Shown here: positions 17,402 through 27,570 of the stretch, piece by piece
How positions within the stretch are numbered: position 1 is the first letter of the stretch
Layout of the letters: the number at the start of each line of letters is the position of its first letter
Source of the DNA: an uncultured Lachnospiraceae bacterium
Lineage (GTDB): Bacteria > Bacillota > Clostridia > Lachnospirales > Lachnospiraceae
Assembly: GCA_947173945.1 (NCBI GenBank)
Contig: CAMWGV010000014.1
Coordinates: 1 to 48,689, forward strand
DNA length: 48,689 nucleotides
Reading direction: 5' to 3'
Notes under the pieces: model-generated
What the model was told of the DNA's origin: nothing
The model's database searches: none
Seen by the model: only the letters and a program-made list of their open reading frames with translations
Program-made: the position numbers and the translations under genes

Positions 17402-18079
17402 ATGGCATACAAAATTTTAATGGTGGAGGATGACTTCGCCCTTGCAATGGGAACTGAATATGCACTCCTGTCTGAAGGCTACGAAGTTGTAAAAGCCGCA
17501 AATCTTGAAGCTGCAAGAAAGCTTTATGACCAATCAACAGACTTAATACTTTTGGATGTTATGCTGCCTGACGGAACAGGCTTTTCCTTCTGTGAGGAGA
17601 TAAGGAAAAAGGGCAGCCGTGTACCTATTATTTTTCTTACTGCCGTTTCCGAGGAGGCAAATATTGTTCAGGGACTTGAGCTTGGAGCTGACGATTATGT
17701 CACAAAGCCTTATCGCGTAAAGGAGCTTTTGTCACGCATAGCTGCAAATATAAGAAGAAATGCTTATAATAAGGGTTCGTATGGAAATGCATATACATTT
17801 GGACATCATTGCTTTTACCCTGAGGAATTTAAACTTTTGAAGGATGAAAAACCAGTTGACTGCACCACAAGCGAGCTTAAGCTTTTGCGTATTCTTCTTG
17901 TAAATAAGGGAATGGTTTTGGAAAGAAGAATACTGCTTGAAAGGCTTTATGACATAGACGGAGAATTTATAGATGACAATACATTATCCGTATATATGAA
18001 ACGTCTTCGTGACAGATTAGGGGAAGACGGCAGCTTTATTGAAACCGTAAGGGGTGTAGGTTACAGATTTAGGATATGA
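17402..18079 (+). CDS. OmpR-family response regulator
   Basis: The 225-residue regulator has a receiver domain with acidic pocket VEDD, phospho-acceptor Asp52 (LLDVMLP), Thr80 and Lys102 (KPY). A winged-helix DNA-binding domain follows from about residue 125 (TSELKLLRILLVN, then DDNTLSVYMKRLRDRLG and TVRGVGYRF). The start has CGGAGG upstream. Its stop overlaps the kinase start by four bases (ATGA). Because the kinase and transporter resemble those of Bce-type detoxification modules, it is the best candidate to bind the boxes at 9319-9354. Confidence 0.93.
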   Translation: MAYKILMVEDDFALAMGTEYALLSEGYEVVKAANLEAARKLYDQSTDLILLDVMLPDGTGFSFCEEIRKKGSRVPIIFLTAVSEEANIVQGLELGADDYVTKPYRVKELLSRIAANIRRNAYNKGSYGNAYTFGHHCFYPEEFKLLKDEKPVDCTTSELKLLRILLVNKGMVLERRILLERLYDIDGEFIDDNTLSVYMKRLRDRLGEDGSFIETVRGVGYRFRI

Positions 18080-19107
18080 ATAAACACAGCTATGAAATAG
18101 GAAAATTTAATAAATGGTTTGCAATTTGCGCAAGTATTCTTTTGCTTGCGTTTTTTTGCTGTACTTATGCCGTTCTTCAGGAATTTGGGAAGGCACTTTG
18201 GACTTTAACGGGTTTGTGCCTTTTCATAGAAGCTGTAATATACATTTTGGTCAGATATGAGCTTGGAACATTATGCAATGAAATTTCTTATGCATCAGAC
18301 ATAATGGTAAAACTCGTAGAGGAGGGGGATATACCCTCTGAGCCTTATAAGCAGGGGGAGATGGGCGAGCTTTACACAAACCTTTACAAGCTTGTAGGGA
18401 CGCTTACTGAAAGCAAGCAGAAGGAGCATGAGGAAAAAAAATTCCTGCGGGATATCATGTCAGATATTTCCCACCAGCTGAAAACACCGCTTGCATCACT
18501 GAATGTCTTTATTGATTTGCTCTATGATGATATGGTTATGGAACCTGAAAAAAGAAAGCAGATGCTTGAGGAGTCAAAAAATCAGCTCAACAGAATGGAG
18601 TGGATGGTGCTTTCCATGCTTAAGTTGGCAAGAATAGAGGCGGGCGCCATACAGTTTGAAAAGGAGCCAAATAATCTAAATACACTTTTGCTTCAGGCTG
18701 TGGAGGTTGTAACATATCTCACTGACGGCAGAAGGCAAAATATAGCTGTGGATTGTCCGGAGGATATAACGCTTGTGTGCGACTCCGGATGGCTTGTGGA
18801 GGGCATAATTAACCTCTTAAAAAATGCTTCCGATTATTCTCCTGAAAATTCAGAAATAAAAATAGAAGTGGAAAAGACGCCTGTATTCACAAGAATATAT
18901 GTCAAGGACAATGGAATGGGCATCCCTGACGAGGATTTACCAAATATATTTAAACGTTTTTACCGTGTGAACAAGGAGGTAAATCCAAACAGTGTGGGTA
19001 TAGGGCTGTCCCTCACAAAATCCATAGTGGAGGGAATGGGAGGAAAAATAACAGTCCGCAGCCGGCTCGGTGAATACACCCACTTCATATTGACCTTTGT
19101 ACATTAA
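18076..19107 (+). CDS. Histidine kinase with minimal extracellular loop
   Basis: The 343-residue kinase has two membrane helices (about 14-34 and 41-59) joined by only about six residues (QEFGKA), so it has no extracellular sensor domain. A linker and dimerisation domain follow with His133 in DISHQLKTPLAS, then the catalytic domain with N-box NLLKNASDYSP, DNGMGIPDEDLPNIFKRFYR and the G2 box GIGLSLTKSIVEGMGG. This is the layout of intramembrane-sensing kinases such as BceS, which read the state of a partner ABC transporter rather than binding ligand themselves. It is the last gene of the module, and a large hairpin element begins at its stop codon. Confidence 0.92.
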   Translation: MNKHSYEIGKFNKWFAICASILLLAFFCCTYAVLQEFGKALWTLTGLCLFIEAVIYILVRYELGTLCNEISYASDIMVKLVEEGDIPSEPYKQGEMGELYTNLYKLVGTLTESKQKEHEEKKFLRDIMSDISHQLKTPLASLNVFIDLLYDDMVMEPEKRKQMLEESKNQLNRMEWMVLSMLKLARIEAGAIQFEKEPNNLNTLLLQAVEVVTYLTDGRRQNIAVDCPEDITLVCDSGWLVEGIINLLKNASDYSPENSEIKIEVEKTPVFTRIYVKDNGMGIPDEDLPNIFKRFYRVNKEVNPNSVGIGLSLTKSIVEGMGGKITVRSRLGEYTHFILTFVH

Positions 19108-19447
19108 AAACGGGGGTTGACTGTCCGATAATTTTATACCACAATATAAGAAAACCGTTATGAAGACGTCAGTACTTGAGTTAACAGCACGACAGGGCTT
19201 ACACAATGACATAAAAACACGCTCCCGCTCGATAAAGACGTAACGGCACTAAAAATTGCCAGTTTAAGACAATCCCAAGCAAGGATATTTTAGATTGGCA
19301 ATTTAAGTGCCGACGTCTTTATAACGGTTTTATGTCACTGTGTAAGCCCTGTCGTGCTGTTAACTCTTAGTACTGTTACGTCTTTATCGAGCGAAAGCGT
19401 GTTTTCGATATTGTGGTATAAAATTATCGGGCAGTCAGCCCCGTTTT
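19107..19447. repeat. Long hairpin element A
   Basis: A 341-bp inverted-repeat structure fills the gap between two convergent genes. Outer arms AAAACGGGG (19107) and CCCCGTTTT (19439-19447) are followed inwards by CGATAATTTTATACCAC on both sides. A 35-bp segment at 19178-19212 recurs inverted at 19332-19366 with one mismatch, and the apex is ATTGCCA/TGGCAAT. Between these lie two related segments, a (AAAACCGTTAT, then AAGACGTC) and b (AAACACGCT, then CTCGATAAAGACGTAAC), placed a-b on one arm and b-a on the other. No reading frame is present. The right end, with GGGC/GCCC and TTTTCTT, could also terminate the kinase transcript. Confidence 0.8.
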
Positions 19448-19478
19448 CTTAGTAGCGAACTGCAATGTAGAAGACGTT

Positions 19479-20897
<1,419 letters not shown>

Positions 20898-20976
20898 CTA
20901 GTTTAAAAATAAAATTTAGCTTTTACTGTAGTGCCAAAGGCACTTTGTTCTATAATTTGGAACATATGATTTGAAA

Positions 20977-21942
20977 TTACTCATTATAATAAAGCTGTTT
21001 AAAATTCATTACAGCTCCGTATAAATTGGAGCGGTTGCGGTACTTGCATACATCAACCTTTAAATTATTCAGCACATATGTCATTTTTTTAAGCTTGTCC
21101 ACATATTTTTTGATACCCTCAATAAACAGAGGCTGTGCACTTATACCGCCTCCTATTAAAATTGTGTCAGGATTAAATATAAGGTATATATTTACACAGG
21201 CTTTGGCAATTTCAAAATACCAGTCCTCAACAATATCTGCTATCTGTGCGTCTCCTTCGGATACCCACTGATAAATCAACTCTCCGCTTACATCTTTTAT
21301 ATCCATACCTTTTAATTTTGAAACCTTTAGGCAGATTCCTCCTGTTGCGCATCTTGCTGACATGGAATAAGGCATGCTGTCCAAGGTTGCACCAAGTCCC
21401 TCTATTGTTTCGGCAGTCTGAATAGAATCAACCTGACTGCGATTCATGTTGTCAATGGTGTATGATACCTCACCTGCAACAAAGCTGCTTCCATGATGTA
21501 CATGGTGGTCGATTATCATACCACCGCCAATGCCTGTGCCTATGACCAGAACATATGCATTTTTTACATCACTTGCATTGCCAAGCCATGCCTCACAAAG
21601 GGCAGCACATTTACCGTCATTTTCAAGGGATACACGAAGGCCATCACATCGGTTGGAGATAAGTTCTCCAAGCTTAACTTTATCAAGATACTTTAAAATT
21701 CCGCCACCGTAGACAATTCCATTTTCAACATCAATTTGTCCGGGAAGTGAAATTGCAATACCTTCTATGTCGTATGATGATTTAAAACCTCGGTATTTAT
21801 TTTCAATGCCTTCCAAAAGGTCATCGATGCCCTGACCTATACCGGATGGGGCAGGGTATTTTTCGTTTTCAAATATATCACCATTATCATTCATAATGGC
21901 ATATTTGACAAAAGTTCCGCCAATATCAAATACCAGATACAT
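20977..21942 (-). CDS. ROK-family sugar kinase, candidate beta-glucoside kinase
   Basis: The 321-residue protein begins with the phosphate loop FDIGGTFVKYA and contains SLPGQID, ENDGKCAALCEAWLG (catalytic Asp in the ND pair) and the ROK signature GTGIGGGMI, then AGEVSY. The usual CxCGxxGC zinc motif is only partly kept (CATGGIC). No helix-turn-helix is present, so it is a kinase and not a ROK repressor. The start chosen has GGAG upstream (end 21942); in-frame codons up to 22026 run into the flanking element. Because it is paired with a 6-phospho-beta-glucosidase and no PTS, it may be an ATP-dependent beta-glucoside kinase of the BglK type. Plain glucokinase is the alternative. Confidence 0.87.
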   Translation of the reverse strand: MYLVFDIGGTFVKYAIMNDNGDIFENEKYPAPSGIGQGIDDLLEGIENKYRGFKSSYDIEGIAISLPGQIDVENGIVYGGGILKYLDKVKLGELISNRCDGLRVSLENDGKCAALCEAWLGNASDVKNAYVLVIGTGIGGGMIIDHHVHHGSSFVAGEVSYTIDNMNRSQVDSIQTAETIEGLGATLDSMPYSMSARCATGGICLKVSKLKGMDIKDVSGELIYQWVSEGDAQIADIVEDWYFEIAKACVNIYLIFNPDTILIGGGISAQPLFIEGIKKYVDKLKKMTYVLNNLKVDVCKYRNRSNLYGAVMNFKQLYYNE

Positions 21943-21969
21943 ATTTTTCTCCTTTTCAGATATAACTAC

Positions 21970-21975
21970 ATTATA
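21970..21975 (-). promoter_or_regulatory. Likely -10 of the kinase-glucosidase operon
   Basis: On the minus strand TATAAT lies 28 bp ahead of the kinase start. No clear -35 hexamer is seen at 17 bp, so an activator may be needed. Confidence 0.45.
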
Positions 21976-21990
21976 TAATAAATTATTGAT

Positions 21991-22420
21991 GGTATTTGGG
22001 CAAGGACTTTTAGTAAAATATCCCAATCACAAAATCACAGATTACGTTATTAAATGTCTGCCCAAGAAGCTTTATACGGTAATGACGAAAACACGCTCTC
22101 GCTCGATGAAAAACGTAACGGTACTAAGAGTTGGTAGCACGACAGGAGTTATACAGTGACATAAAACCGTTATAAAGACGTCGGCACTTAAATTGCCAAT
22201 TTAAGATATTCCAGCTTGATATTGTCTATAAACTGGCAATTTTTAGTGCCGTTACGTCTTTATCGAGCGGGAGTGTGTTTTTATGTCACTGTATAACTCC
22301 TGTCGTGCTACCAACTCAAGTACCGACGTTTTCATAACGGTTTTCTTTTATTACCGTATAAAGCTTCTTGGACAGCCCACCTGATAATTTTATTTATGAT
22401 TTTGTGATTGCCCACCAACC
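21991..22420. repeat. Long hairpin element B, inverted relative of A
   Basis: A 430-bp inverted-repeat structure lies between two divergent genes. From outside in: TTGGGCAA and TTGCCCA; AATCACAAAATCA (22024-22037 with 22397-22410); AAGAAGCTTTATACGGTAA at 22064 and inverted at 22352-22370; and a 35-bp segment at 22128-22162 repeated perfectly inverted at 22283-22317. The same a and b segments as in element A are present but in the opposite order, and the loop aligns with the reverse complement of loop A. So B is an inverted copy of the same family. It contains no reading frame. Confidence 0.8.
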
Positions 22421-22421
22421 A

Positions 22422-22450
22422 TTGACATTTATGGAAGCATATGTTAAATT
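22422..22450 (+). promoter_or_regulatory. Promoter candidate for the surface-polymer cluster
   Basis: A consensus TTGACA (22422-22427) is followed 17 bp later by TAAATT (22445-22450). It starts right at the edge of element B and lies 110 bp ahead of the first glycosyltransferase gene, leaving an untranslated leader of about 100 nt. Confidence 0.5.
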
Positions 22451-22560
22451 TTTATCACTATTATAGTAGCAACCATTGAGGGATTGATGGACGCAAAACA
22501 GTTATACGCGGGGCTGTCTCTGAAAGTGGCAGCTTTATTTCTTTTACACAGAGGTATAAT

Positions 22561-24360
22561 ATGAATATTTTTAAACCTAAATATATAAAAAAAGGGTTAA
22601 ATTATATAGCAGAAAACGGAGTAGGCGCTTTTACGGAAAAGCTGAAGTCTATATTATATGGTATAAATTATTATTATCCGGGGTGGTTTGAGGCGCACAA
22701 AGCTGATGCTGAGGAGCTTAAAAGACAGAGAGAGGAAAAGCTTTCGTATAACCCGCTTATCAGTATTGTTGTTCCGACGTTTAATACACCGGAAAAATAT
22801 TTGCGTGAGATGATTGAGTCTGTGATATGCCAGTCTTATCAGAACTGGCAGCTTTGTATTGCAGACGGCAGTAATACAAATGAAAAGGCAGGTGCTTTGG
22901 CAGCAGGCATTATTAAGGAATATGCGGAAAAGGACAGCAGAATAGTCTGCAAGTTTCTGGAAAAAAATGGCGGAATATCAGACAATACAAATGCTGCTCT
23001 TTCACTTGCCACGGGTGAATATGTGGGACTTTTTGACCATGATGATTTGCTTACACCGGATGCACTTTATCATATTGCAAAGGCACTGAATGAAGAAAAA
23101 TACGATATTCTCTATACAGATGAGGACATGATGGATTCCAAGGGAAAAAAGCTGATGAACCCTAAGTTCAAACCAGATTTTTCAATGGATTTACTTATGG
23201 TGCACAACTATATTACCCACTTTTTTGTTGCAAAAACAACGCTGCTTCATAAGGTGGGGGGCTTTGACAGGGAATTTGACGGTGCTCAGGACTATGATAT
23301 TATTTTGAAGTGTGTGGAGCAAAGCAAAAATATAAAGCATATACCAAGAATGCTTTATCACTGGCGTGTTCATAAGGCATCAACGGCGGGAAATCCTGAA
23401 AGTAAGCTGTATGCATATGAAAACGGTAAAAGGGCGCTTCAGGCACACCTTGACAGAATCGGCGTTAAGGCAGTAGTTGAGAACACAGATATGTGGGGGC
23501 TTTATGATGTAAAATATATAATTGATGAACAGCCTCTGATATCCATTATTATACCGAATAAGGACCATATAGATGATTTGGATAAATGCGTCAGTTCAAT
23601 ATACGACAGATCGGATTATAAGAATATTGAATTTATCATAGTTGAAAATAACAGTACTGAGGATAAGACATTCAAGTACTATAAGGAAATGGAGACAAAG
23701 CATGAAAATTTCCATGTGGTCTATTGGAAGAAGGAGTTTAATTACTCGGCAATAAATAACTATGGTGTAAGCTTTGCAAAGGGAGATTATTTGCTTTTGC
23801 TCAATAATGACACAGAAATTATGTCAACCAATGCGTTGAATCGCATGCTTGGCATATGTATGCGTGATGATGTTGGTGTTGTAGGGGCAAAGCTTTTTTA
23901 TGAGGATGATACGATACAGCATGCAGGTGTTGTTATAGGCTTTGGCGGATATGCAGGACATGTATTTAATGGCATGAAGGACAATGAGCTTGGGTATATG
24001 ATGCGGGCGAAAATAAACAGTAATTTTAGTGCTGTTACTGCTGCCTGCCTGCTTACCAAAAAGAGTGTTTTTTCTGAGGTGGGCGGACTTTCCGAGGAGT
24101 TTGTTGTGGCATGTAATGATGTTGATTATTGTCTTAAGGTCAGAGAACAGGGGCTGCTTGTGACCTATTGTGCTGATGCAAAATGGCATCATTATGAGTC
24201 AAAGTCCAGAGGTTATGAGGATACACCGGAAAAGCAGGAACGATTCGCTAAAGAGAAGAGCCTTTTTCAACAGAGATGGAAAACTGTTTTGGAAAATGGA
24301 GACCCATTTTATAATATTAATTTCCCTGTATCACTTCCACCATTTACTTTAGCCCAATAG
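22561..24360 (+). CDS. Two-domain family 2 glycosyltransferase (rhamnosyltransferase-like)
   Basis: The 599-residue protein has two GT-A domains in tandem. The first (about 62-280) starts ISIVVPTFNTPEKYLREMIES and has the metal motif DHDD in VGLFDHDDLLTPDAL and the acceptor-side MLYHWRVH. The second (about 323-560) starts ISIIIPNKDHIDDLDKCVSS, has LLLLNNDTEIM and ends with NDVDYCLKVREQG, the usual C-terminal signature of rhamnan or O-antigen GT2 enzymes. No membrane helix is evident; it works at the inner face on a lipid-linked chain. It is the first gene of the cluster. The dTDP-sugar genes rmlB and rmlA further on fit a rhamnose donor. Confidence 0.88.
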   Translation: MNIFKPKYIKKGLNYIAENGVGAFTEKLKSILYGINYYYPGWFEAHKADAEELKRQREEKLSYNPLISIVVPTFNTPEKYLREMIESVICQSYQNWQLCIADGSNTNEKAGALAAGIIKEYAEKDSRIVCKFLEKNGGISDNTNAALSLATGEYVGLFDHDDLLTPDALYHIAKALNEEKYDILYTDEDMMDSKGKKLMNPKFKPDFSMDLLMVHNYITHFFVAKTTLLHKVGGFDREFDGAQDYDIILKCVEQSKNIKHIPRMLYHWRVHKASTAGNPESKLYAYENGKRALQAHLDRIGVKAVVENTDMWGLYDVKYIIDEQPLISIIIPNKDHIDDLDKCVSSIYDRSDYKNIEFIIVENNSTEDKTFKYYKEMETKHENFHVVYWKKEFNYSAINNYGVSFAKGDYLLLLNNDTEIMSTNALNRMLGICMRDDVGVVGAKLFYEDDTIQHAGVVIGFGGYAGHVFNGMKDNELGYMMRAKINSNFSAVTAACLLTKKSVFSEVGGLSEEFVVACNDVDYCLKVREQGLLVTYCADAKWHHYESKSRGYEDTPEKQERFAKEKSLFQQRWKTVLENGDPFYNINFPVSLPPFTLAQ

Positions 24361-24379
24361 ACGAAAGGGTGTGTTCGTT

Positions 24380-25759
24380 ATGGAACAGCAAAAAAGGCTT
24401 CTTGGCATATTGTCCAATCTGCTGTTATGGCTGTTTGAGATTATAACATTTGCATATGTATGGTTCTGTTACTATGATATTTCGTCAGACGACCGTTTTT
24501 ACAGGCATGGATACATAATTATTATAGTAATGTACGCCATATTTATTTATATGATGACCAAAAGCTTTAACGGATATAAAATAAGCTACATGAAAGCATT
24601 GGATTTGATTCTGGCTCATGTGATTTCGCAAATTTTATCCAATATAGCAGGCTATTTTTTCATATGTATGATGTGGTCAGAGTATATGCAGGTTATGCCT
24701 GTTGTTATGTTGTCACTTGTGCAGATTGTGGCTTCCACATTATGGGTAATACTTGCAAGGCAGGTATATATGAAAGTATTCCCACCAAGGAATGTTATAA
24801 TTATATATGGAAAATATCCTTTGGAGCAGTTTTTAAAAAAATTGAATGCAAGAAATGATAAGTATGTCGTAAGTGAGATATTAAATTATGAAAATGGCTT
24901 AAAAAAAATATGCAGTGGGGATTTGGATTTTGAGGGTGTGTTTTTATATGATTTGTCTGCCGGTGAAAGAAACACGATTATAAAATATTGCTATGAGCAT
25001 GGAATAAGAACATATGTCGTTCCTAAAATAACTGATATTATTATGCGTGGTGCCGATGATTTACATTTGATTGATACGCCATTATATTTGTCGAGGAATC
25101 AGGGACTTTTTTTAGACCAGAGAATTGTAAAAAGAATTGTTGATATTGTCGTTTCAATAATAGGTATCGTGGTGCTGGCTCCACTGATGCTGATTGTTGC
25201 GGCAATCATAAAATTATATGACAGAGGACCTGTTTTTTACAGGCAGGAGAGGCTTACACGTGACGGAAAGAAGTTTATCATTTTTAAGTTCAGAAGTATG
25301 AGAACGGATGCGGAGACACAGGGAGCACGTCTTGCCCAGAAACATGATGACAGGGTTACCCCTGTGGGAAAGGTACTAAGAAATTTCCATATTGATGAAT
25401 TGCCACAGCTTTTTAATGTTATTGCAGGTGATATGTCTATTGTAGGACCAAGACCGGAACGTCCGGAAATATTTGAGAAATACTCAAAATCCATTCCTGA
25501 GTTTGATTTCAGACTAAAGGTCAAGGCTGGAATAACCGGTTATGCACAGGTATATGGTAAATACAATACAGTGCCTATCGATAAGCTGAGGATGGATTTG
25601 ATTTATATAGAAGAGTATTCGTTTTGGCTGGATATAAAGCTTATGCTGCTGACAGTCCGTGCCATATTCCGAAAGGAAAGCTCCGAGGGTGTAAAGGACG
25701 GGCAGACAACAGCCCTGGCTAGTGACAGGGACAAGGGAAAAGAGGGGGACAAAGCATGA
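24380..25759 (+). CDS. Polyprenyl-phosphate glycosylphosphotransferase
   Basis: The 459-residue protein has four to five N-terminal membrane helices (within about 1-130), a Rossmann-like middle part (about 140-250), and a C-terminal bacterial sugar transferase domain after one more helix (KRIVDIVVSIIGIVVLAPLM). Key motifs are FYRQERLTRDGKKFIIFKFRSM, then DELPQLFNVIAGDMSIVGPRPERPE, and the final VKAGITGYAQVYGKYNT. It transfers a sugar-1-phosphate (often glucose or galactose) to undecaprenyl phosphate and so starts polymer assembly. The start is ATG 24380; the nearby GTG 24371 abuts the ribosome binding site. It overlaps the next gene by four bases. Confidence 0.93.
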   Translation: MEQQKRLLGILSNLLLWLFEIITFAYVWFCYYDISSDDRFYRHGYIIIIVMYAIFIYMMTKSFNGYKISYMKALDLILAHVISQILSNIAGYFFICMMWSEYMQVMPVVMLSLVQIVASTLWVILARQVYMKVFPPRNVIIIYGKYPLEQFLKKLNARNDKYVVSEILNYENGLKKICSGDLDFEGVFLYDLSAGERNTIIKYCYEHGIRTYVVPKITDIIMRGADDLHLIDTPLYLSRNQGLFLDQRIVKRIVDIVVSIIGIVVLAPLMLIVAAIIKLYDRGPVFYRQERLTRDGKKFIIFKFRSMRTDAETQGARLAQKHDDRVTPVGKVLRNFHIDELPQLFNVIAGDMSIVGPRPERPEIFEKYSKSIPEFDFRLKVKAGITGYAQVYGKYNTVPIDKLRMDLIYIEEYSFWLDIKLMLLTVRAIFRKESSEGVKDGQTTALASDRDKGKEGDKA

Positions 25760-26472
25760 ATATAGCGGTTATTATTGCAGGTGGTTCGGGACAGCGGATG
25801 GGACAGGACATACCGAAACAGTTTATAAATGTATATGATAAGCCGGTTATTTTGTATACCCTTGAAAGCTTTCAGAACCATGAGCTTGTGGATGCTATTG
25901 AGGTTGTATGTTTAAACGGATGGCATGATATTTTGTGGGCATACGCAAAACAATTTAGTATTACAAAGCTCAAATGGGTTGTCTCAGGTGGTGATTCTGC
26001 ACAGGAATCAATAAGAAATGGTGTAGAAAATCTTAAGGATAAATGCAAGGGCGATGATAACATTATCATACATGATGGAATAAGGCCTTTGGTTGATGCG
26101 GATGTATTAAATGATGTTATAGATAAGTGTAACAAATATGGAAACGGTGTTACCTCACTGCCATACAATGAGCAGATATTTGTTGTGGATGATGATAGTT
26201 CCACTACAAAGTATATTCCGAGGGAGACACTCAGGAGAGTGTCAACACCACAGGCGTATAAGATGGAAAAGCTTTTGTGGGCATATGAAAAAGCTTTTCG
26301 TGAGGAGATAGGTATATACGGATCATCCTATACAAATACAATGATGGTTGAGCTTGGGGAACGGCTTTATTTTGCAAAAGGCTCCGACAAAAATATAAAG
26401 CTCACAACAAAGGATGACCTTGAAATTTTCAAAGGCTATTTAACTGCGGAAAAAGATAAATGGCTCAAATAA
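25756..26472 (+). CDS. IspD/TarI-like cytidylyltransferase
   Basis: The 238-residue enzyme has the IspD-family nucleotide loop IAGGSGQRMG, followed by PKQF, then IHDGIRPLV and TPQAYKM with KLTTKDDLEIF near the end. These fit either MEP cytidylyltransferase (IspD) or ribitol-5-phosphate cytidylyltransferase (TarI). The context decides: it overlaps the glycosylphosphotransferase by ATGA and precedes an SDR and two TagF-like transferases, so it probably makes a CDP-alditol for a teichoic-acid-like polymer and not an isoprenoid precursor. Assignment of the exact substrate is not possible from sequence. Confidence 0.85.
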   Translation: MNIAVIIAGGSGQRMGQDIPKQFINVYDKPVILYTLESFQNHELVDAIEVVCLNGWHDILWAYAKQFSITKLKWVVSGGDSAQESIRNGVENLKDKCKGDDNIIIHDGIRPLVDADVLNDVIDKCNKYGNGVTSLPYNEQIFVVDDDSSTTKYIPRETLRRVSTPQAYKMEKLLWAYEKAFREEIGIYGSSYTNTMMVELGERLYFAKGSDKNIKLTTKDDLEIFKGYLTAEKDKWLK

Positions 26473-26508
26473 TTAATGGGCTGATGTTCAAAGTTGGGAG
26501 TATTTAAA

Positions 26509-27570
26509 ATGACATTGTACGACTGTAAGCTATATATGGATGACGTGAAGAAGGTTGCCACATTGGATTATCGTTGGGACGAGCTAAAGGATAAGACTGT
26601 GGCAATATCCGGTGGTACGGGTATGATTGGCAGCTTTCTCGTGGATGTCCTTATGTACAGGAATGATATCCTAAGCCAAAATATAGAAGTTTATGTACTT
26701 GGAAGAAATAAGGATAAAGCGGAAAAACGCTTTGTGAAATATATAGGGCATGACAAATTCCATTTTTTGGAATGGGACATAAACAGACCTATGGGGCAGC
26801 CACCAAAGATTACTGTTGACTACATTATCCATGCCGCCAGCAGTACACACCCACTTGCATATGCAGGAGACCCTGTGGGAACAATATCGGCAAATGTTAT
26901 GGGAACGGACAATCTGCTCAGGTGGGCTGTAAATGTTAAAAGCAGGAGGTTTATATTTTTATCTTCTGTTGAGATATACGGTGAAAACAGAGGGGATACA
27001 GATAAGTTTGCAGAGGATTACATGGGATATATTGATTGTAATACGCTTCGTGCAGGATATCCGGAGAGTAAAAGAACAGGGGAGGCACTTTGTCAGGCAT
27101 ATAGGAAACAGGCGGGTATGGATATCGTAATTCCGAGGATTTCAAGAGTTTATGGACCAACGTTACTTTCATCAGATACAAAGGCAATTTCCCAGTTTAT
27201 TAAGAAGGGTGTTCTGGGTGAGGATATTGTATTAAAAAGTGAGGGAAATCAACTATATTCTTATTGCTATGTGGCGGATGCGGTTTCCGCAATAATAAAG
27301 CTTTTATCAGAAGGAAAATCAGGGGAAGCATACAATGTTGCGTCATGTTCGTCGGACTTTATGCTTAAGGAACTGGCAAATATAATCGCGGAATATGCAG
27401 ACAGCAAGGTCGTGTTTGAATTGCCGGATGCAATGGAACGTGCAGGGTACTCAAAGGCTACGAAGGCGACTCTTGATGTTTCAAAGTTAAATGCTGCCGG
27501 TTGGACTTCTTTGTATGATATGCGTGACGGACTTGCAAGGACAATAGATATTATGAGGGAAATTGCATGA
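26509..27570 (+). CDS. NAD-dependent epimerase/dehydratase-family SDR
   Basis: The 353-residue extended SDR has the dinucleotide loop SGGTGMIGSFLVD, LGRNKDK after the second strand, IHAASSTHP, SSVEIYGENRG and the catalytic Tyr-x3-Lys in YPESKRTGE, then PRISRVYGP. It is a sugar-nucleotide epimerase, reductase or dehydratase. Its place directly between an IspD/TarI-like cytidylyltransferase and TagF-like transferases suggests it works on the CDP-linked or phosphorylated polyol, taking the role TarJ has in ribitol pathways although TarJ is from another family. The start is ATG 26509 with GGGAG eight bases upstream; TTG 26494 overlaps that site. It overlaps the next gene by four bases. Confidence 0.85.
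   Translation: MTLYDCKLYMDDVKKVATLDYRWDELKDKTVAISGGTGMIGSFLVDVLMYRNDILSQNIEVYVLGRNKDKAEKRFVKYIGHDKFHFLEWDINRPMGQPPKITVDYIIHAASSTHPLAYAGDPVGTISANVMGTDNLLRWAVNVKSRRFIFLSSVEIYGENRGDTDKFAEDYMGYIDCNTLRAGYPESKRTGEALCQAYRKQAGMDIVIPRISRVYGPTLLSSDTKAISQFIKKGVLGEDIVLKSEGNQLYSYCYVADAVSAIIKLLSEGKSGEAYNVASCSSDFMLKELANIIAEYADSKVVFELPDAMERAGYSKATKATLDVSKLNAAGWTSLYDMRDGLARTIDIMREIA

Noticed and set aside
19150-19410. CRISPR-like array in hairpin element A
   Set aside because: The repeats are inverted and nested, not direct and evenly spaced, and there are no cas genes.
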